Below the pieces are notes generated by a model. It saw only the letters and a program-made list of their open reading frames with translations. It had not been told where the DNA came from and did not search any database. A stretch of 64,000 nucleotides of DNA from Lingula anatina (taxonomy: Eukaryota; Brachiopoda; Lingulata; Lingulida; Lingulidae). Numbering within the stretch: position 1 is the stretch's first letter; the number at the start of each line of letters is the position of its first letter. Of the stretch, positions 59,750 to 64,000 are shown piece after piece. The stretch covers positions 442,761 through 506,760 of the forward strand of contig NW_019774613.1 of assembly GCF_001039355.2 (NCBI RefSeq), written 5' to 3'. Made by a program: the position numbers and the translations under genes.

Positions 59750-60700
59750 AGAGCCCAAGTTCAAACTTTAAAATGCCAGAATGAGGAAAAAGAAACTTTT
59801 TTTAACCAAAAATTGCATAAATCTAGGAAAAATTAATAATTCTATCAAGCTGGTTTTTCAGTGTGAGTTGGATGTCAATCCAAAGAATCATTATTGTAAG
59901 TTATAAAATAAGAAGTTCAACAGTTTTCATTTTATAATGAAAACTGTTTTGATACTATGTTACCTCACGATTAACAGCATAATCACCACCAAATTTAATT
60001 ATACACTGCAGGTAACATATACGTTTAGAGATATTGATAAGCAAACGTCCATGGACATTTTAAGGCACACCTTGAAGGTGCCAATATGTGAAAAAAATTA
60101 CATTTCACAAAAAACTGCATAACTTCCAGAAACGTTAACCAATTAGGCTGGTTAATCCATCAAGCTGTATTGTAGTCCTACAGTTCTTCTCTATAATTTT
60201 GACAATGGTGACTGACATAGTTCTTCTTAAATATTCACTATGGTGTTAGTGCCACAAATATATTTTTTTCAGTTTTGATACAGTATCACATCTTGTACTG
60301 CAGGTACACGTTACATTAATATTTAGCTCATGGAAGTTCAAAGTCACACCTTGAGAATGCCAATATTTGAACCAAACCAGTGCATAGTTTCACAAAAAAT
60401 GGCCCGATCAGGCTGGTTTTCGAACTCGACCTGTATTTTAGTGATTTTGTTCACTCCTGAAAGTTTGAAGACAATAGGATAACCAATGTTTTGTGTTATC
60501 TGCATTTGTGTTATTTGTATCATGTACACTGAAAAAAAAAAAAACAACAACAACAGAAAAAAACACCATAACTTTTGCAAAATAGTCTGATCATTCAGAT
60601 TTTCGAACTGAATTCTATTCATATTCATCGGTTCCGTAAGTTTGTGGGCAAAAGGTACAACGGTTTTCCACTTATCGTGTTAACACTGAAAGTGCACGGC
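59750..60700. repeat. Diverged tandem-like repeat block inserted in the duplicated flank
   Basis: Words such as CACACCTTGA(A/G), GTGCCAATAT, TTTCACAAAAA, AGGCTGGTT and TTCGAAC recur at intervals of a few hundred bases, ending in GCACGGCGACGACGGCTACG. The block has no counterpart at the matching place of the first copy (about 34.6 kb). A perfect hairpin stem, AACAGTTTTCATT and AATGAAAACTGTT, sits at 59919-59948. Confidence 0.5.
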
Positions 60701-61372
60701 GACGACGGCTACGACAGACGCAGGTGACGGCAATATGTACACATATCTGTGTCTCTACATAAAAAAAAATCAAAGGGAAAATTTTCAATAAGTTAAATAA
60801 CGCAATGTTAAATACCAGTCCATTACAATTTTTTTTTTTTTTGGACTCACAACTTCATGCATTCGTCCCATTGTTATCTAATTCTGGCGTCATCGCATGG
60901 TCATCTTCAAAGGAGAGGCTATCCTCTAGATAAATACTCAAAACAAGCCATGTTATTGTAAATCATGCAAATAAAGCTTCTCATTAGCATATGTACATTC
61001 CCACTACCAGCTAACGACACACCGTAATTCGATTCATTAAACCTGCATTTTCATCGGATGAAAATTCTACATTGCAAATATTGCTAGAATAATTAACAAT
61101 CAGCAAGTTTAATTAAATTTACAGATATATATATATATATACAAGGACCTACAAATTGGCCACTACCTACACTTAACCACATTTTTAGTCTTGTTGGCAT
61201 TTTAAAAAAAGCAGCCAGTTTTTTAATATGTGAGGGTACATCTATTACAAACAAGCTTACGTATAATACAATGCATACAATGTCCTATGATTCCGATCCT
61301 TCCTTAACCGGTATTTACTAACGGCATCACTCTACTGTATATCGCATGAGAGTCCCGCTTATTCTCAACAGG

Positions 61373-64000
61373 CTATGTACCATCTAACAACTGAAAATTC
61401 AAAAATAAGAAAACATTACAATTCAGTTTATTTGTGTGACACTAGTAGTAAATGGAGTTCGTTTTTCAAACAATACGGTATGTTTTATTTTGGAACAAAT
61501 AGGTAGTGGTACTATACGCTCTGATTTCTAACGAGACTGTTTTCAACAAATAACTACCGATCAAAGATATAAAACATTCTGCTACATACAACATATTTCA
61601 AAATTCCATGTGCTTTTATTGACAAATAATCACATCATTGGTGTAAACTGTTCTAAACAATGCTTTTTTATTCCAGATACCATAACTTACATGATTAATC
61701 GTTCAGAAAATACAAAATAGGGTGAAAATATCTATATTTTATAACATTAATTCAAATTTAAAGTATGCACCCCCTCATATCTGGCGTTCACTGTGATTTC
61801 CACAGAGGCAAAGAAATGTCTGTTAAATTAAAAAGACACCGCTAAATATTCCCATATTTACACAAAATTAACATTAGGATGTATTCGTTAAAGGCCACGT
61901 GTGCCTACCGCGCACTGCAACTATCTCCTTTAAGCGAGGTGACAAGCCTTCACCAAGGGTAACAATCCTGTTTTGTGGGAAATTGTCCTATTCTTCATAA
62001 GTAACTTGGCGAAGTTGGTCCAGATTATTTGGGGGTTGGTTCCGCTCTGCATTGCATACTCCGATTCGTGCCACAGGTGCTCAGTAGGGTCAATATCAGG
62101 GTTCAAATATGGTTACCCCATTCTAAGAAAATTGTGTTTCTGCAACAAATCACTTGACAGGCGAGAGCTGTGTGCAATTGCGCTGTCATGATGAATCCTG
62201 GGATTAACCCCGAAGTTAGTTCTAGCAGATGGAGTGAAAGCTGAGAATATTACGTTCAGTGACCCCAGCGGTACCGGAACCTGGTCAACCATCAGTGGAA
62301 AGAAGCAGGTTTTGCTGAATAATCAAGGCATTTCTTGTTTTCCATCGATGGTCAGATGAGGGTCTGAAGACATGTTGAAGAAAGACTCTTGGAAGGGTGT
62401 GTGTAGGATATTATCGCCTAAGGTGTCAGATCAGTTCTCGTTTGGAGAGCATTCCAAGCCCATGACAATTTTACATCGTTCCTTCTAGAACAGAACGTTG
62501 TTTGGGCATTTTAATGTACGTGTAGCATTCTCTACAGATATCTCACTCCATTTGCAAGAGGAGACATCTGGGATGCTACGGGCTTCATAGTGACAACGCA
62601 TTCGCTCACAGATCTCGCCTGACAAGTGATTCGGTGCAGAAACACAATGTTCTGAGGATGGCACAATCATATTTGAGCCCTGATATTAACCCTACTGAGC
62701 ACTTGTGGCATGAATTGGAGTATGCAATGCAGAGCAGAACCAATCCCCAACTAATCTGGACCAACACCGCCAAATTCTTTAAGAATAATGGGACAAAATT
62801 CCCCTAAATACATGTAGTATTGTTACCCTTGGTGAAGGTCTGTCGCGCCGCCTAATGGAGATAAATGCAGTACGCGGTAGGCATACATGCTACAGTTGTA
62901 TTAGACACGTGACCTTTTATAAGCACATCCTAATGCTAATTTTGTGTAAATTTGGTGATGTTTGGCTGTGTCATTTTAATTTAACAGAAATTTCTTTACC
63001 TCTGTGGAAGCCACAGTGAAACACAGGATTTGAGGGGGCGCATACTCTAAATTTGAAATAATGTTATAAAATATAGATATTTTCGCCGCTATTTTGTATT
63101 TTCTGAACGATTAATAATGTAAGATATGGTATCTTGAAATAAATCGTTGTTTCTAGAAATGTACACCTGTGAGATGAACAATTGTAAATAATCACACGGA
63201 ATTGGTGTGAGACAACCTTTTTGACCAGTGTTGTATATCTAATAAACCGAAGCTTAATTACCTCAGGTGCGACTTCGACGAAAGCTACCTCTCCGCTATG
63301 TAATCCCAGAACAAGGGTGCTGCTTGTCTTGCAAAAGTACAAGGAAGTGACCGCGTGGTCAAGATGTAACTGTTTTAACAGTACGAACTTGCCCTCCCCT
63401 TCAGCATCAATGTTCGTCTTCCAGAGTTTAAGAGTAGTGTCGTACGAACTTGTCACAAAGGTATCGTCTGTCAAGTTTGCCATGCTTGTCAAGTTCTTTT
63501 CGTGATTGTCTTCTTTTTCCTGAACAGTGAACATCTCTTCACCTGTCTGAGAATCCCATGCCTTCAATCCGAGTTTTATATCTTCTGATATAACCCGGGA
63601 TCCATTTGATGTCAAGACCATAACTGGTGAAAAGTCTTGTTTGATACCAAACATATTGTTCGTGCATTTGGCTGTCGGACGCTCGGCTCCTATGTCCACG
63701 GCAAAATCAACAAAATTGTAACAATCGTAGAAAGCTCGAAGTGCGGTCATATCTTTGTTGCAAAAGGAAATTTCCCTTGGTGACACGAAACCATCAACTG
63801 TAATGACCTTTAACTGCAACAACTTTTCTCTGTTCCAAATTTGAATAAGGTTATCAAAACCTGCCGTGGCTAATATACACCCGTAGGGTTCGCTGTCATC
63901 CAAAGTTGCCATCGAGCGAACGCCATTACGGTGAGTTGTAGAGATTTCCAGTGGGTTTTGCAGTTCAAGTTTGTGAAACTCATAAATGTAAAAAGTGCTG
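61373..64000 (-). CDS. NB-ARC/WD40 protein gene 2, C-terminal WD40 part (partial, 5' end off right edge)
   Basis: The exon runs from beyond 64000 to 63262, then the last exon 61390-61373, in phase 0 as in gene 1. The visible residues are the last WD40 repeats and are very close to gene 1 (RNGVRSMATLDDSEPYGCIL, then ...GLHSGEVAFVEVAPE). The final exon adds LLDGT and stops, where gene 1 adds LLDNTRAVGF. The acceptor and the LLD codons are conserved in both copies, supporting this splice over read-through to 63064. The last intron is 1.87 kb against 0.25 kb in gene 1, the excess being largely a Tc1-derived insertion. The NB-ARC portion, if present, is outside the window. Confidence 0.8.
61752..63058. 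mobile_element. Fold-back derivative of a Tc1-type transposon
   Basis: Termini TTCAAATTTAAAGTATGC and GCATACTCTAAATTTGAA are inverted, and the two arms match each other for several hundred bases. Each arm carries the 3' part of a Tc1-like transposase plus its terminal sequence, in opposite orientations, with a loop of roughly 62.2-62.57 kb. It is inserted in the last intron of NB-ARC gene 2; gene 1 lacks it. Confidence 0.75.
62571..62807 (+). pseudogene. Tc1-like transposase C-terminal fragment
   Basis: An open stretch of 78 codons reads GLHSDNAFAHRS, matching the family's QDNAxPHxA block with the second catalytic Asp. It continues YLSPDINPTEHLWHELEYAM, the SPDLNPIEHLWDEL block with the third acidic residue, then a stop at 62805. 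The N-terminal half and first Asp are missing. The complementary arm near 61980-62200 encodes the same region on the minus strand, with disruptions. Confidence 0.8.

Larger units (their letters stand above)
56480..61372. other. Spacer between dipeptidase and the 3' flank of NB-ARC gene 2
   Basis: It contains the dipeptidase 3' UTR (ATTAAA at 56841 is a possible signal), a decayed Tc1-like stretch (57390-58210), a family-D MITE (58445-58683) and, from about 58945, sequence homologous to the 3' flank of NB-ARC gene 1 interrupted by a repeat block (59750-60700). No further gene was recognised. Confidence 0.5.

Noticed and set aside
63064-63261. Read-through tail of NB-ARC gene 2
   Set aside because: A donor at 63261 and a conserved acceptor and last exon in both copies explain the end better; the tail has no counterpart in gene 1.
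1-64000. CRISPR arrays, bacterial operons or a prokaryotic defence system
   Set aside because: Spliceosomal introns, eukaryotic gene families and no direct-repeat/spacer structure; the STAND proteins here are animal-type NB-ARC/WD40.

Overview
The window comes from an animal nuclear genome, most likely an aquatic invertebrate. Genes are built of many short exons with canonical GT-AG introns. Introns and spacers are crowded with short inverted-repeat (MITE-like) elements, microsatellites and decayed Tc1-type transposons. One gene family present, NB-ARC fused to WD40 repeats, is typically expanded in cnidarians, amphioxus, hemichordates and lophotrochozoans. I cannot fix the phylum from sequence alone. 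All gene models below were assembled by hand from reading frame, splice sites and codon phase; none has transcript support here.

Layout, left to right. (1) 306-5517, minus: the first three coding exons of a glutathione S-transferase whose C-terminal part lies off the left edge. (2) 7604-15788 and 17129-23312, plus: two tandem paralogues of the SLC15 (proton/oligopeptide, POT) transporter family, each of ten coding exons with matching phases. Both have lost the family's proton-coupling signature. (3) 24241-32576, minus, convergent with the second transporter: a five-exon gene for a 1756-residue secreted, probably GPI-anchored, very acidic protein. It has an N-terminal cysteine cluster, basic cleavage sites and about 25 copies of a short motif, roughly G-x-A-x-L-E-D-D. 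I do not recognise the family; it is the most novel item here. (4) 35465-40367, minus: an NB-ARC/WD40 STAND protein, with a possible 5' exon near 45.65 kb. (5) 49422-56479, plus: an eleven-exon membrane (M19) dipeptidase homologue with all metal ligands but a Trp at the substrate-binding His. (6) 61373-64000, minus, cut by the right edge: the 3' end of a second NB-ARC/WD40 gene. It is a segmental duplicate of gene 4, including 3' flank, and has a fold-back Tc1 element in its last intron.

These genes form no operon-like or single-pathway unit. GST, peptide-transporter and dipeptidase genes could all touch glutathione or small-peptide metabolism, but in an animal genome adjacency is weak evidence. 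The remaining sequence holds repeats: at least five element families occur twice in the window, often in introns of unrelated genes. I saw no tRNA, rRNA or CRISPR array. A 25-base run of N at 48944-48968 marks an assembly gap inside a TG microsatellite.
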